Source: Lachnospiraceae bacterium UBA5899 (GTDB taxonomy: Bacteria > Bacillota > Clostridia > Lachnospirales > Lachnospiraceae). Taken from it: a stretch of 64,000 bases of DNA. Position 1 is the first letter of the stretch. Every line of letters begins with the position of its first letter. Location of the stretch: the NCBI GenBank assembly GCA_002432425.1, contig DJEL01000057.1, positions 13,400 to 77,399 on the forward strand. The letters run 5' to 3'. Under the pieces are notes generated by a model, which saw nothing but the letters and a program-made list of their open reading frames with translations, was not told where the DNA came from and made no database searches. Below are positions 17,602 through 25,968 of the stretch, in pieces. Position numbers and translations under genes: made by a program.

Positions 17602-17637
17602 TAATTGTAAATGTATTTTTTCAAACATTTACAATTA
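17602..17637. promoter_or_regulatory. Biotin operator (BirA box)
   Basis: TAATTGTAAATGT at 17602-17614 is a perfect inverted repeat with ACATTTACAATTA at 17625-17637, spaced by 10 bases. The architecture matches the palindromic operators of BirA repressors. It covers the -10 box and transcription start of bioY, and birA itself with its HTH domain lies just beyond, so repression by biotinyl-AMP-bound BirA is expected. Confidence 0.88.
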
Positions 17638-17661
17638 TAAAGATAGCCGTTCGATTGTCAA
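17634..17661 (-). promoter_or_regulatory. bioY promoter
   Basis: On the minus strand a perfect -35 TTGACA (17656-17661) and a perfect -10 TATAAT (17634-17639) are separated by 16 bases. The -10 overlaps the right arm of the biotin operator, which explains how a full-consensus promoter can be kept off when biotin is plentiful. Confidence 0.88.
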
Positions 17662-17785
17662 GCTATTTTTGTTTTGCCTTTACATTTTCTTTTCTTCTGT
17701 GGTAAAAAAAAGAAAAATCTGTTATGATGAAAGAACAGAAATCAGGATGCAGCCTGTTTCATAGAACGGGCTGTCGAAAGGCACG

Positions 17786-18790
17786 GTGTTTGTTATGACA
17801 AAGGACAAGGTTCTTGCCCTGCTGAAAAATCAGACGGATTATCTGTCCGGTGCGTGGATCAGTGAGCAGATTGGCGTCAGCCGCATGGCGGTCAGTTCTG
17901 CCGTAAAGGCCCTCCGGGAGGAAGGCTACGACATCGCATCCTCCACCAACAGGGGCTACCTGCTGAAAAATGCACCAGACTTATTGAATACGGGGGAAAT
18001 CATGGGGTATCTGCCGGGAGGGTTCCCCGGCTCCATTCTCTGTTTGGACTCCGTGGACTCCACCAACCGGTATTTAAAATCCCTTGCCTTAAACGGCGCC
18101 GAAAACTACACGGTGGTTCTGGCAAACGAACAGACAAACGGAAAAGGACGGGTGGGAAGAGCCTTCAGTTCCCCTAAAAACAAGGGCATCTATCTCTCCC
18201 TGCTTCTGTATCCCCAAAGTCTGCCGGGCGGCTGCCTGCAGCTTAGTGACAGTCCCGCCCTGACCGCCTGCACGGCGTTGGCGGTACGGAATGCCATCTC
18301 TTCCGTCTGCAACACGGATATTCAGATAAAATGGCTGAATGATTTAATGGCGGATGGGCGCAAGCTCAGCGGCATCTTAACGGAAATGTCCATGGAAAGT
18401 GAAAGTGACCATGTGGAATATGTGATTATCGGCATCGGCATCAATGTAAACCAGGTGCTCTCCGATTTTGACGACTCCCTCAAGGAAAAAGCGGTGTCCC
18501 TGCGGATACTCACCGGTGCGGAGCAGTCCCGGGCAAAGCTGACGGCTGCCCTTTTACGGGAAATGACCGCCATGCTCTCCCACTTTCCCGACAGACTTCC
18601 CTCCTACCTGGAAGCCTACCGGGCGGCAAACTTAACCCCCGGCAGAAAAGTGTTCTTAAGCGGTCACGAAGGAACCCGCTGCGGTATTGCGGAAGAAATC
18701 GAAAACGACTTTTCCCTGCGGGTAAGACTGGATAACGGAGAAGTGATAACAGTACGCGGGGGAGACTTAAAGCAGGAGGGGCTGTATTGA
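17786..18790 (+). CDS. birA: Bifunctional biotin operon repressor and biotin-protein ligase
   Basis: Residues 5-65 form a winged HTH (YLSGAWISEQIGVSRMAVSSAVKALREEGYDI), and residues 80-280 the ligase: VDSTNRYLK, the biotinyl-AMP loop GKGRVGR, KWLNDLM, KLSGILTE and GIGINVN. A small C-terminal beta domain follows. It charges carboxylases with biotin and, when holo, binds the operator in front of bioY. Start choice is uncertain: GTG at 17786 lies four bases after GAAAGG, and ATG at 17795 lies thirteen after it. Confidence 0.95.
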   Translation: MFVMTKDKVLALLKNQTDYLSGAWISEQIGVSRMAVSSAVKALREEGYDIASSTNRGYLLKNAPDLLNTGEIMGYLPGGFPGSILCLDSVDSTNRYLKSLALNGAENYTVVLANEQTNGKGRVGRAFSSPKNKGIYLSLLLYPQSLPGGCLQLSDSPALTACTALAVRNAISSVCNTDIQIKWLNDLMADGRKLSGILTEMSMESESDHVEYVIIGIGINVNQVLSDFDDSLKEKAVSLRILTGAEQSRAKLTAALLREMTAMLSHFPDRLPSYLEAYRAANLTPGRKVFLSGHEGTRCGIAEEIENDFSLRVRLDNGEVITVRGGDLKQEGLY

Positions 18791-18830
18791 CAGCATAAGG
18801 CTTCCGCAGCGAAAACCATTAACGCAAACA

Positions 18831-18858
18831 AGGGCTGCCGCGATGCGACAGCCCTTTT
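18831..18858. terminator. Terminator between convergent birA and guaB
   Basis: AGGGCTGCCGC and GCGACAGCCCT form a GC-rich hairpin with a three-base loop, one mismatch, followed by TTTT on the plus strand and preceded by an A-rich stretch. It can serve birA and, on the other strand, guaB. Confidence 0.85.
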
Positions 18859-18887
18859 CCTGTTCTGTTATGCTGTTTGCAGCTACA

Positions 18888-20342
18888 TCATTCGTCCGTG
18901 CTGTAGTTGGGAGCTTCCTTGGTGATATGAATATCATGAGGATGGCTTTCCTTTAAGGATGCAGCGGAAATCTTGACAAATCTGCCGTTTTCCTTCAATT
19001 CTTCAATATTGTGGGTACCGCAGTAACCCATACCGGAACGAAGACCGCCCATAAGCTGGAATATGGTATCTTCTACGTTGCCCTTATAAGCAACACGTCC
19101 TTCTACTCCTTCGGGTACAAGCTTCTTGGCATCTGTCTGGAAGTAACGGTCCTTGCTGCCGTTTTCCATGGCTGCGATAGATCCCATGCCGCGGTATACC
19201 TTGTATTTTCTCCCCTGGAACAATTCAAAGTCTCCCGGGCTTTCTTCACAGCCTGCGAAGATGGAACCCATCATACATACGTTGCCGCCTGCTGCGATTG
19301 CCTTTGTCATATCGCCGGAGTACTTGATACCACCATCTGCGATAATGGGGATGCCATACTCTTTTGCTACGGCGTAACAGTCCATAATAGCGGAAATCTG
19401 GGGAACACCGATACCTGCCACGATACGTGTGGTACAGATGGAACCGGGCCCGATACCAACCTTAACGGCATCCGCACCGGCTTCGATTAAAGCCTTTGTG
19501 CCTTCGCCCGTTGCCACGTTGCCGGCGATAACCGGTAAATCGGGATATTTTTCTTTAATCATCTTTACGCAGCGGAGTACGTTTGCGGAATGTCCGTGTG
19601 CGGAGTCCAGTACCACTACGTCCACCTTGGCATCTACCAGGGCTGCAACTCTTTCCAGTACGTTTGCGGTAATGCCGACTGCGGCGCCGCAGAGAAGTCT
19701 GCCCTGTGCATCCTTTGCTGCCAGAGGATATTTAATGGTCTTTTCAATATCCTTGATGGTGATGAGACCTTTCAGATTGTAATCGGCATCAACAATGGGA
19801 AGCTTTTCCTTTCTTGCTTTTGCAAGAATTTTCTTTGCATCTTCCAATGTGATTCCTTCCGGAGCCGTAATCAGTCCTTCGCTGGTCATGGACTCTTTGA
19901 TTTTCTTGGAGAAATCGGTTTCAAATTTCAAATCGCGGTTGGTAATGATACCAACTAATTTACGTCCCTCGGTAATGGGAACGCCGGAAATACGGAACTT
20001 AGCCATCAGTGCGTCGGCATCTGCCAGAGTATTCTCCGGAGAAAGAGAAAACGGATCGGTAATAACACCGTTCTCGGAACGCTTTACCTTGTCCACCTCT
20101 TCTGCCTGCGCCTCAATAGACATGTTCTTGTGAATGATACCGATACCGCCCTGTCTTGCCATGGCAATCGCCATGCGGTGTTCGGTAACAGTGTCCATGC
20201 CGGCACTCATCATCGGAATGTTCAGCTTAATTGTCTTTGTAAGCCATGTTGTCAAATCCACCTGATTGGGAATTACCTCAGAATATCCGGGAACCAAAAG
20301 GACATCATCAAAGGTAATACCTTCACCAATAATCTTTCCCAT
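18888..20342 (-). CDS. guaB: Inosine-5'-monophosphate dehydrogenase
   Basis: GuaB oxidises IMP to XMP, the first committed step to GMP. TFDDVLLVPGYSEV, two CBS domains (about residues 90-210), the catalytic loop GIGPGSICTTRIV, DGGIKYSGD and the flap region EGVEGRVAYKG are all present; 484 residues is the usual length. It starts close after AAGGAGGAAAG. A strong promoter with an inverted repeat over its -10 lies upstream. Confidence 0.97.
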   Translation of the reverse strand: MGKIIGEGITFDDVLLVPGYSEVIPNQVDLTTWLTKTIKLNIPMMSAGMDTVTEHRMAIAMARQGGIGIIHKNMSIEAQAEEVDKVKRSENGVITDPFSLSPENTLADADALMAKFRISGVPITEGRKLVGIITNRDLKFETDFSKKIKESMTSEGLITAPEGITLEDAKKILAKARKEKLPIVDADYNLKGLITIKDIEKTIKYPLAAKDAQGRLLCGAAVGITANVLERVAALVDAKVDVVVLDSAHGHSANVLRCVKMIKEKYPDLPVIAGNVATGEGTKALIEAGADAVKVGIGPGSICTTRIVAGIGVPQISAIMDCYAVAKEYGIPIIADGGIKYSGDMTKAIAAGGNVCMMGSIFAGCEESPGDFELFQGRKYKVYRGMGSIAAMENGSKDRYFQTDAKKLVPEGVEGRVAYKGNVEDTIFQLMGGLRSGMGYCGTHNIEELKENGRFVKISAASLKESHPHDIHITKEAPNYSTDE

Positions 20343-20407
20343 TCTTTCCTCCTTGTGCGTATTTATAATGCTGTTTATTTTGTGAAAAAATAAGTACTGT
20401 AAATGTT

Positions 20408-20440
20408 TATGAGTTTAACAAACTCATACCCGCCTGTCAA
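20408..20440 (-). promoter_or_regulatory. guaB promoter with palindrome over the -10
   Basis: On the minus strand TTGACA (20435-20440) and TAAACT (20412-20417) are 17 bases apart. The nine-base inverted repeat TATGAGTTT / AAACTCATA (20408-20416 and 20420-20428) covers the -10. It could be an operator or the terminator of the gene ending at 20451; no clear T-run follows, so an operator is favoured. The cognate regulator is unknown. Confidence 0.65.
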
Positions 20441-20450
20441 GTGAAAAACC

Positions 20451-20954
20451 TTAATCCGTGAACACTTTTCTCGGGGAAGCGTTGCGCATTGCCTTCACAA
20501 ATTCCTCGTTGGGACTTAAGACAATACGGCGGTTGCCTTCGTAATACATCACGTAACGTAAGTCCGGCTTTTCCTCCACTCCGATGCTGTAATCGGTTTC
20601 CTTTGCATTTCTGTTTTTATAAGAATCCAGATGGCAGGAATGAATGGGAGCTAAGATTTCCATTCTTTCCACCTCAAAGGTTTCCGCTTTTTTTCTTTTG
20701 GTTTTGCCAAAGATTTTGTCTACGGAAAATTCCTTGTCCAGATACAGGTATTCAAATTCCACATCGGCATACAGGCCCGCAAAATAGGCGCCCACACCGG
20801 TTCCGACAGCAATCAGTAACGGCAGACCGTAAAACATCATCATCAGTCCCATCAGACCGAATACCACTGTCAGCATAATCAATAAAATTTTCAAAAATTT
20901 AAGCCCTGAGGCCTTTTCTCTCTTTACCAGATGTTCTACATATACTTCGCTCAT
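20451..20954 (-). CDS. Two-helix membrane protein, DUF6106-like
   Basis: The 167-residue protein has two hydrophobic segments (about 21-39 and 41-62) and a cytoplasmic C-terminal beta-rich domain with YADVEFEYLYLDKEFSVDKIFGKTKRKK and LRYVMYYEGNRRIVLSPNEEFVKAMR. This looks like the PH-like membrane family annotated DUF6106 in Lachnospiraceae, from memory. Function unknown. It is transcribed ahead of guaB, but the promoter found in between suggests separate control. Confidence 0.7.
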   Translation of the reverse strand: MSEVYVEHLVKREKASGLKFLKILLIMLTVVFGLMGLMMMFYGLPLLIAVGTGVGAYFAGLYADVEFEYLYLDKEFSVDKIFGKTKRKKAETFEVERMEILAPIHSCHLDSYKNRNAKETDYSIGVEEKPDLRYVMYYEGNRRIVLSPNEEFVKAMRNASPRKVFTD

Positions 20955-21131
20955 TCGTACCCCTTGCCTTTCTGTTATTCAGGTTCTTAAAATAGGATAG
21001 TACATTTTAAAAAAGAAAGCAAGGATTTATATTTTTTTAATATTCTTCTTCCGTTTCGTTCATTGACAGAAAATACCCCGGACAGTATCATAGAAAATAT
21101 ATTTATTATAGATGGAAAGGACGTATTTTTT

Positions 21132-21926
21132 ATGCCGGTAATGGATGAATTTAAGGAAGAACGGGAAGCGATAAAGCAGAAAAGCAGGAAAGAACAATGG
21201 GACTATTTCTGGGGATATTATAAATGGTATGTTATCGGAGGTGCGGCGCTGCTTGCCGTTATCGTCTACATTATTTATACAAGGGTCACCGCCAAGAATG
21301 AAGTACTGTTCGGCATTGCCTTAAACAGCTCCCTGACGGAAATCGGCACGGATGCCTCCGATGAGCTGCTTGCCGATTATGTGTCCTCCATGGGTCTGGA
21401 TACCTCCAAAAACGAGGCCTATTTAAGCACCGGTCTTTACATGACGGCGGACAACGCCCAGGCATCCTACCAGGCAAACCAGTCCATCGCCACCTACGTG
21501 GCAGCCAGAAGTCTGGATATCTGCATCATGGATGAAGCCAGCTTTGCCATGTACGGTTACGACTGCACCTTTTTGGATTTGGAAACCTGTCTCGATAAAG
21601 AATTTCTCGACTCCGTTTCCGACAAGCTCTTTTATGTGGACCTGCCTCTTGCGGAGGAATACCGCAGACGTCAGGATGAGGACGAGTCCACGGAGGATAT
21701 GGTATTTCCCGGAGGCTCCGATACGGAAAGCATGGAGGACCCCCACCCCGTGGGAATCGATATCAGCGGCTGCACCGAGCTGCTTCGCGCTTACGGTTAT
21801 ACCGAAGAGGACGGACCTCTTTATATCGGCATTGTCCGCAACTCCAAACGCACGGACGCCGCCGTTAAATTTGTGCAGTTTCTCTTTTCTTCTTCAGAGA
21901 ACAGTACCCTGCCACAATCGCACTGA
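21132..21926 (+). CDS. Single-pass membrane protein of unknown function
   Basis: Start at the ATG at 21132 because AAAGGA lies ten bases upstream; the frame extends to 21063 without a better signal. The 264-residue product has a charged N-terminus (KEEREAIKQKSRKEQWDYFWGYYKWY), one transmembrane helix (about residues 35-52) and an extracytoplasmic domain rich in Asp/Glu and Ser with several conserved-looking Trp-free beta segments. This arrangement is frequent among uncharacterised Lachnospiraceae proteins. Its last 62 bases overlap the convergent flippase-like gene. Confidence 0.75.
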   Translation: MPVMDEFKEEREAIKQKSRKEQWDYFWGYYKWYVIGGAALLAVIVYIIYTRVTAKNEVLFGIALNSSLTEIGTDASDELLADYVSSMGLDTSKNEAYLSTGLYMTADNAQASYQANQSIATYVAARSLDICIMDEASFAMYGYDCTFLDLETCLDKEFLDSVSDKLFYVDLPLAEEYRRRQDEDESTEDMVFPGGSDTESMEDPHPVGIDISGCTELLRAYGYTEEDGPLYIGIVRNSKRTDAAVKFVQFLFSSSENSTLPQSH

Positions 21927-22890
21927 TAATCAGCGGCAGGTAATAATTGATACTTCTTGTCACACACATGGATATGGTCAGTGTCCCACCGGTAAAAATG
22001 GCGCCGAATATGGCGGCATACACCAGCTCCGTTACACCCTGGGAGCCCGGCAGGGGCAGCATATCCACCGTTATGTAAACCACAGCCTGCAGAGCCATGA
22101 TGGGGATGGCCCCGGTACCGGAAAGCCCCATTCCTCTGTAGACAAAATAGGTCAGTCCGAACACCGCACATCTCTGTGCAAATGTCACTGTAAGAATATA
22201 CAAAATCACCTTGACATGCGTCCGCAGAAACACCACCGTATCGGCGTACTGCAGCACCATTTCATGCAGCTTTTCCCTTCTTTTCGGAGACTCCTTTAAC
22301 AGATGGATTTTAATGAGGAACCGCTCCGGAACCAAAATGATTTTCTCAATTTTCGCGCCAAAGGCAAGTAACAGAAGCAAAGATAATACCAGCACGGAAT
22401 TCAGTGCCAATCCTAAAAAATAAAGAGGCATGAGATTGCCCATATTGTCCTTAAGTCCCTGCCACCAGAAGATAGCGATGACGATACCCATAAGCACCAG
22501 AATCAGCTTGTACGCCATGGCAGCGCAGACAAGCGCTATGGTGCTGTGCACAAAGGAATGGCCGTCCTTGTTCATATAATATAACTGCATGGGCTGTCCG
22601 CCGGATGCGGAGGGCGTAATGCCCGAATAAAAGAAGCCCACAAAGGCATACTTGATGCACTGCCAGAAGCCCGCTTTTTCTCCCAGCGAATGAAACATAT
22701 GGAAAAACAGAATTCCTTCCGCACTCACAAAAAAAATCGCCATGGCAATTGCCAGTCCCAGATAAATTTTATTCATGCCGGCTACCGTATGCAGCACTTC
22801 CGTTAAATCCTGATTTTTGAGCACCACAAAAACAGTGGCACCCATGATAACCAGAAACAATAAAATACTCAGTAATTTTTTTACATTCAT
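21865..22890 (-). CDS. Lysylphosphatidylglycerol-synthase-type flippase domain membrane protein (UPF0104)
   Basis: The 341-residue protein has about eight transmembrane segments and the family motif FVGFFYSGITPSASGGQPMQLYYM, followed by a later LPLPGSQGVTELVYAAIFG. This is the integral membrane region found in MprF and in many stand-alone proteins, which is thought to translocate lipids. There is no catalytic aminoacyl-transfer domain. It ends inside the convergent gene at 21132-21926 and lies 17 bases after the anti-sigma gene, so it may belong to the ECF sigma operon. Confidence 0.85.
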   Translation of the reverse strand: MNVKKLLSILLFLVIMGATVFVVLKNQDLTEVLHTVAGMNKIYLGLAIAMAIFFVSAEGILFFHMFHSLGEKAGFWQCIKYAFVGFFYSGITPSASGGQPMQLYYMNKDGHSFVHSTIALVCAAMAYKLILVLMGIVIAIFWWQGLKDNMGNLMPLYFLGLALNSVLVLSLLLLLAFGAKIEKIILVPERFLIKIHLLKESPKRREKLHEMVLQYADTVVFLRTHVKVILYILTVTFAQRCAVFGLTYFVYRGMGLSGTGAIPIMALQAVVYITVDMLPLPGSQGVTELVYAAIFGAIFTGGTLTISMCVTRSINYYLPLIISAIVAGYCSLKKKRETAQI

Positions 22891-22907
22891 TTCTCTTCCA
22901 AACCTTT

Positions 22908-23699
22908 TTATTCTGCTGTCCGCTGCTTTCCTGTCTGCTCCACCGCAATGACATGGCAGCCCGGAAAATCTTTATCTTTGTCCTGCCTTAAGGTAAAAGT
23001 GTAGTACTCCCCTTCCGTCAGGGTAAAGTCCAGTTCTTTTTTTACTTCCTCCGGAAAATCCACTTTTGTCTCAAACGTGCCGTCTTCGCTTACCACGCCC
23101 ACCAGCTCGTAACCGTCGTATTCCTCTACGGACGTCACCTTAAGCTTCATACTGCTCACACCCGGCAGCATTTCCGTAACGGCGGCATTTTCCTGGGCGG
23201 TGCCGTTCTGTGCTTCTTCCGAATACGCATCGTCACATTCACCTGAGAAAGCGTCCGCATATTCCGTATCCCTGCTGTCCCCGGCTATTTCCTCCGTGTC
23301 CGCCATACCCACGGTGTTTTCTCCGGCGGCTGTCATATCCTGCATGCTCATGGGTGCAGCATTTTCGTTAGTGTTCTTTGCCTGCGTCATGCGAAGAAGT
23401 CCCGGCACTGTCACAAGCACCATAACGGCTGCTGCCACAAAAGCTCCGTAGCGCATCCAGACCTTGCGGATAGCCGCCTGCGTCTGGGTACCGGAAACCG
23501 GTACCCTGGTACCTGTTTTCGGTGTGCTGGTGCCTATTTCCGGTGCACTGGTGCCTTCCGTTTGCGGTGCGGCTGCCAGCCCGGACTGCTCCTTTGCCGT
23601 CTGTTCTGTCTTGGGCGGAAGTCCCGCCTCTATCCGGTTCCAGAGGTCGGGTGTTTCTTCGACGCATGCTTTTTTATATTCTTCGTCAAGCTTCTTCAT
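22908..23699 (-). CDS. Probable anti-sigma factor, single-pass membrane protein
   Basis: An N-terminal cytoplasmic part (MKKLDEEYKKACVEETPDLWNRIEAGL) resembles anti-sigma regions, then seven-residue GTxxP repeats (about residues 49-72), one transmembrane helix (about 83-103), and an external Asp/Glu/Ala-rich part ending in a beta-rich domain (SMKLKVTSVEEYDGYELVGVV). The ATG at 23699 is preferred: AAGGAGG is seven bases upstream, while the ATG at 23705 sits right against it. It overlaps the sigma gene by 14 bases, the usual coupling of a sigma/anti-sigma pair. Confidence 0.7.
   Translation of the reverse strand: MKKLDEEYKKACVEETPDLWNRIEAGLPPKTEQTAKEQSGLAAAPQTEGTSAPEIGTSTPKTGTRVPVSGTQTQAAIRKVWMRYGAFVAAAVMVLVTVPGLLRMTQAKNTNENAAPMSMQDMTAAGENTVGMADTEEIAGDSRDTEYADAFSGECDDAYSEEAQNGTAQENAAVTEMLPGVSSMKLKVTSVEEYDGYELVGVVSEDGTFETKVDFPEEVKKELDFTLTEGEYYTFTLRQDKDKDFPGCHVIAVEQTGKQRTAE
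23493..23555 (-). repeat. Three 21-bp coding repeats
   Basis: Three consecutive diverged units of 21 bases, each ending in GGTACC or GGTGCC on the plus strand, encode the heptads GTSAPEI, GTSTPKT and GTRVPVS in the anti-sigma protein. They probably form a flexible linker between its cytoplasmic domain and the membrane helix. Confidence 0.8.
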
Positions 23700-24264
23700 A
23701 CCCATACCTCCTTAATTTCTTCATGGCTTCCCGGTACCGCCAGGTGACGGTGCCCATGGGCGAACCCAGTAAATCCGCAATCTCCTGAAAGGTCATGCCG
23801 CTCATAATCTTTAAGTGCACAACTTCCCGCTCCGGCTCCTTCAGTAAGGAAAACGCCTCTTCCACGGTCAGGCTGCCGACCACTTCCTCTTCCACGCTTT
23901 TGCCGTCCGTGGCATGAAGCGCCCTGGATGCCGCTTCTGTACAGACCTCTTCCTCTGAACCTGCCTGCGTCTGAAAATCCACCGGCTCCTCCCGGCGTTT
24001 TTTCCGCAGGGTATCTATGGCTAAGTTGCGGGCTATGGTCGCCATCCAGCCCTTGTGCCCGTTGCCCGCACGGTAGGAGTCCGACTTTTCCCAGAGCTTT
24101 ATAAAAAACTCACTGGTCACGTCCTCCGCTTCTTCCCTGCTTGCCAGCAAAGAGCGGACAATACCGTATATGTACGAAACGTACTCTTCGTAAACCTGCC
24201 GCAACCCCTCTTTGTCTCCCCGGTTCATGGCCTGTATGCATTCTGAAAATTTCTCCTCGGTCAC
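23686..24264 (-). CDS. ECF-type RNA polymerase sigma factor
   Basis: Region 2 (about 20-90) reads YEEYVSYIYGIVRSLLASREEAEDVTSEFFIKLWEKSDSY and GWMATIARNLAIDTLRK; region 4 (about 130-185) has LKEPEREVVHLKIMSGMTFQEIADLLGSPMGTVTWRYREAMKKLR. The linker between them is longer than usual and acidic. The start is a GTG at 24264 with GGGAAGGAA upstream. It is followed by an overlapping anti-sigma gene and a flippase-domain membrane protein, which suggests a membrane-stress response. The short upstream spacer (24265-24339) holds GGGGGTTCTGTTTCGTTAC, possibly its own ECF promoter. Confidence 0.92.
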   Translation of the reverse strand: MTEEKFSECIQAMNRGDKEGLRQVYEEYVSYIYGIVRSLLASREEAEDVTSEFFIKLWEKSDSYRAGNGHKGWMATIARNLAIDTLRKKRREEPVDFQTQAGSEEEVCTEAASRALHATDGKSVEEEVVGSLTVEEAFSLLKEPEREVVHLKIMSGMTFQEIADLLGSPMGTVTWRYREAMKKLRRYGYEEA

Positions 24265-24339
24265 ACTGATTCCTTCCCAAGAATCCTGCTTCTGTCATAG
24301 TAACGAAACAGAACCCCCTCATTTATGGTAAATTTCGTG

Positions 24340-24936
24340 TTACTTTACATAATCTTTTAATTCGGTTTCAATCATGTTTAAGGACTCCGAAAGGGCGCGA
24401 AGCTGCTTCTTTAATTCCTCCGTATCGCTTCTGTCCTTTTTGTAACAGATGCGGTGCTCCATGCTGGACCAGAAATCCATGGACAGGGTGCGGAACTGTA
24501 CTTCCACCGGATAGTATTCCATGGCATCCATGGTATGAAGCGGCACCCCGAAAATGATGTGGTAGCTGCGGTAACCGTTGTCCTTGGGATTTCTGATATA
24601 ATCCTTTTCCTTGATAACAATTAAATCCTCATGCCGTTTTAGGGCTTCCACCATCTCGTAAATCTCCGTCTGAAAATAGCAGATGACGCGGATGCCCGCA
24701 ATGTCCATCAGATAATCCTTGGCATTCATCACACTGTCGGTTACGCCGATGCGCGCCAGCTTCTCCTCCATGCTTTTCTTTTCCTTGATACGGTACTGCA
24801 TGTGGTGCACCGGCTGGTTTTCTTCGGTATGGTTTCTGTCGTATATATTGTGATTTAAAATTTCCAATCTGGTTTTCATCAGATTCATGGCATCCTCGTA
24901 GGGCCGGATCAAGTCGTAATACTGCTCGTTTGTCAT
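24340..24936 (-). CDS. Small alarmone synthetase (RelQ-like GTP pyrophosphokinase)
   Basis: The 198-residue single-domain enzyme makes (p)ppGpp from GTP/GDP and ATP. RelA/SpoT synthetase motifs are present: YRIKEKKSMEEKLAR, DIAGIRVICYF, NPKDNGYRSYHIIF and PVEVQFRTLSMDFW. There is no hydrolase, TGS or ACT domain, as in RelQ/RelP. It has its own promoter region with a hairpin in the -10/-35 spacer. Confidence 0.92.
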   Translation of the reverse strand: MTNEQYYDLIRPYEDAMNLMKTRLEILNHNIYDRNHTEENQPVHHMQYRIKEKKSMEEKLARIGVTDSVMNAKDYLMDIAGIRVICYFQTEIYEMVEALKRHEDLIVIKEKDYIRNPKDNGYRSYHIIFGVPLHTMDAMEYYPVEVQFRTLSMDFWSSMEHRICYKKDRSDTEELKKQLRALSESLNMIETELKDYVK

Positions 24937-24979
24937 TGTCTTTTCCTTTCAGTCTCTTCCTTACGATCTCTGAACTCAT

Positions 24980-25010
24980 AGTATACTCTATTTTTGTATA
25001 GAGGTCATGT
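24980..25010 (-). promoter_or_regulatory. Probable promoter of the alarmone synthetase gene with small inverted repeat
   Basis: On the minus strand a -10 TATACT lies at 24980-24985, and immediately upstream CTCTAT (24986-24991 on plus) and ATAGAG (24998-25003) form an inverted repeat in the spacer. A -35 ATGACC can be placed 17 bases before the -10, but is weak. Confidence 0.4.
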
Positions 25011-25019
25011 CCGAAATGT

Positions 25020-25075
25020 AAAAAATCCGAAAACATTTCTTAAGATTTTATAAGATAATGCCTTCGGATTTCTGA
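25020..25075 (-). terminator. Terminator after the epimerase gene
   Basis: AAATCCGAA (25063-25071, minus-strand sense) pairs with TTCGGATTT (25023-25031) across a loop of about 31 bases and is followed on the minus strand by TTTTTT. The long loop makes it less certain than the other terminators. Confidence 0.6.
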
Positions 25076-25098
25076 TTTTGCTTTTTAATTCAGGAAAT

Positions 25099-25968
25099 TT
25101 ATACGGAAACGGTGTAAACGGTCTGGAAAGATGCATTGGGTAACAGTTCGCTGCCCCATTCCCTTTCCTCTAAGCTTCCGTTAAAATGTACGCTGTCGCA
25201 TCTGCCGTACCAGGGTTCAATGCAGATGAACGGTGCGTTCTTGCCCACCGGCGACCATACACCGAACAGGGGCGCATCGAATTTCACGGTAAGGTAGGGA
25301 ACCTTGTCTTCGCCGCACAAGGAAACCTCTCCGGTCTGACGGTCTTCCATAATCAGGGCATCATCCGCAAACAGCTCTTCCGTTACCGGCAGGTAACCGC
25401 CCTCCTCTAAAGGAATGCCCACAACCGTATCGGAAGCCAGACCGTTCTCCAGTTTTCTGGCAGCAAGTTCTTTCACACCTGCAAATTTCAGGTAGCAGGT
25501 TGTCTTTTCCGGCTCTCTCTTTTCGCAAAGGAATGCCGGGTGTCCGCCGATGGAAAAATACAACGGATTTTCCGAAAGGTTGGTCACACGCCACATCACC
25601 TTTACTTTCCGTCCCTCCAATTTATAGCCGATTTCCAGCACGAAAGGAAACGGATATTTTTCCAGTGTTACTTCCTGCTCGGTTAAGCAGAACCAGATTT
25701 CCCCGTTTGTTTCTTCCGTCAGACAGAAATCCATATCTCTTGCAAAACCATGCTGGGACATATGATAGGACTTATCCTTATAACGGTAGGTATTGTCCTT
25801 TACCGCACCCACAATGGGAAACAGAATGGGGGATACCCTTCCCCAGTAAGCGGCATCGCCGCACCACATATATTCCCTGCCGGTCTTTTTATCCTTCAGG
25901 GAACGGATTTCCGCACCGTGGCTGCTGACTGCAAGCGTCAGTTCTTCATTTTCTATGGTATAATTCAT
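25099..25968 (-). CDS. Aldose 1-epimerase family protein (LacX-like)
   Basis: The 289-residue galactose mutarotase-fold protein has SSHGAEIRSLKDKKTGREYMWCGD, SPILFPIVGAV and FSIGGHPAFLCE, typical of the LacX branch. It would interconvert sugar or sugar-phosphate anomers; the substrate is not known. It overlaps manA by four bases (ATGA), so the two are translationally coupled and probably handle hexoses together. Confidence 0.88.
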   Translation of the reverse strand: MNYTIENEELTLAVSSHGAEIRSLKDKKTGREYMWCGDAAYWGRVSPILFPIVGAVKDNTYRYKDKSYHMSQHGFARDMDFCLTEETNGEIWFCLTEQEVTLEKYPFPFVLEIGYKLEGRKVKVMWRVTNLSENPLYFSIGGHPAFLCEKREPEKTTCYLKFAGVKELAARKLENGLASDTVVGIPLEEGGYLPVTEELFADDALIMEDRQTGEVSLCGEDKVPYLTVKFDAPLFGVWSPVGKNAPFICIEPWYGRCDSVHFNGSLEEREWGSELLPNASFQTVYTVSV

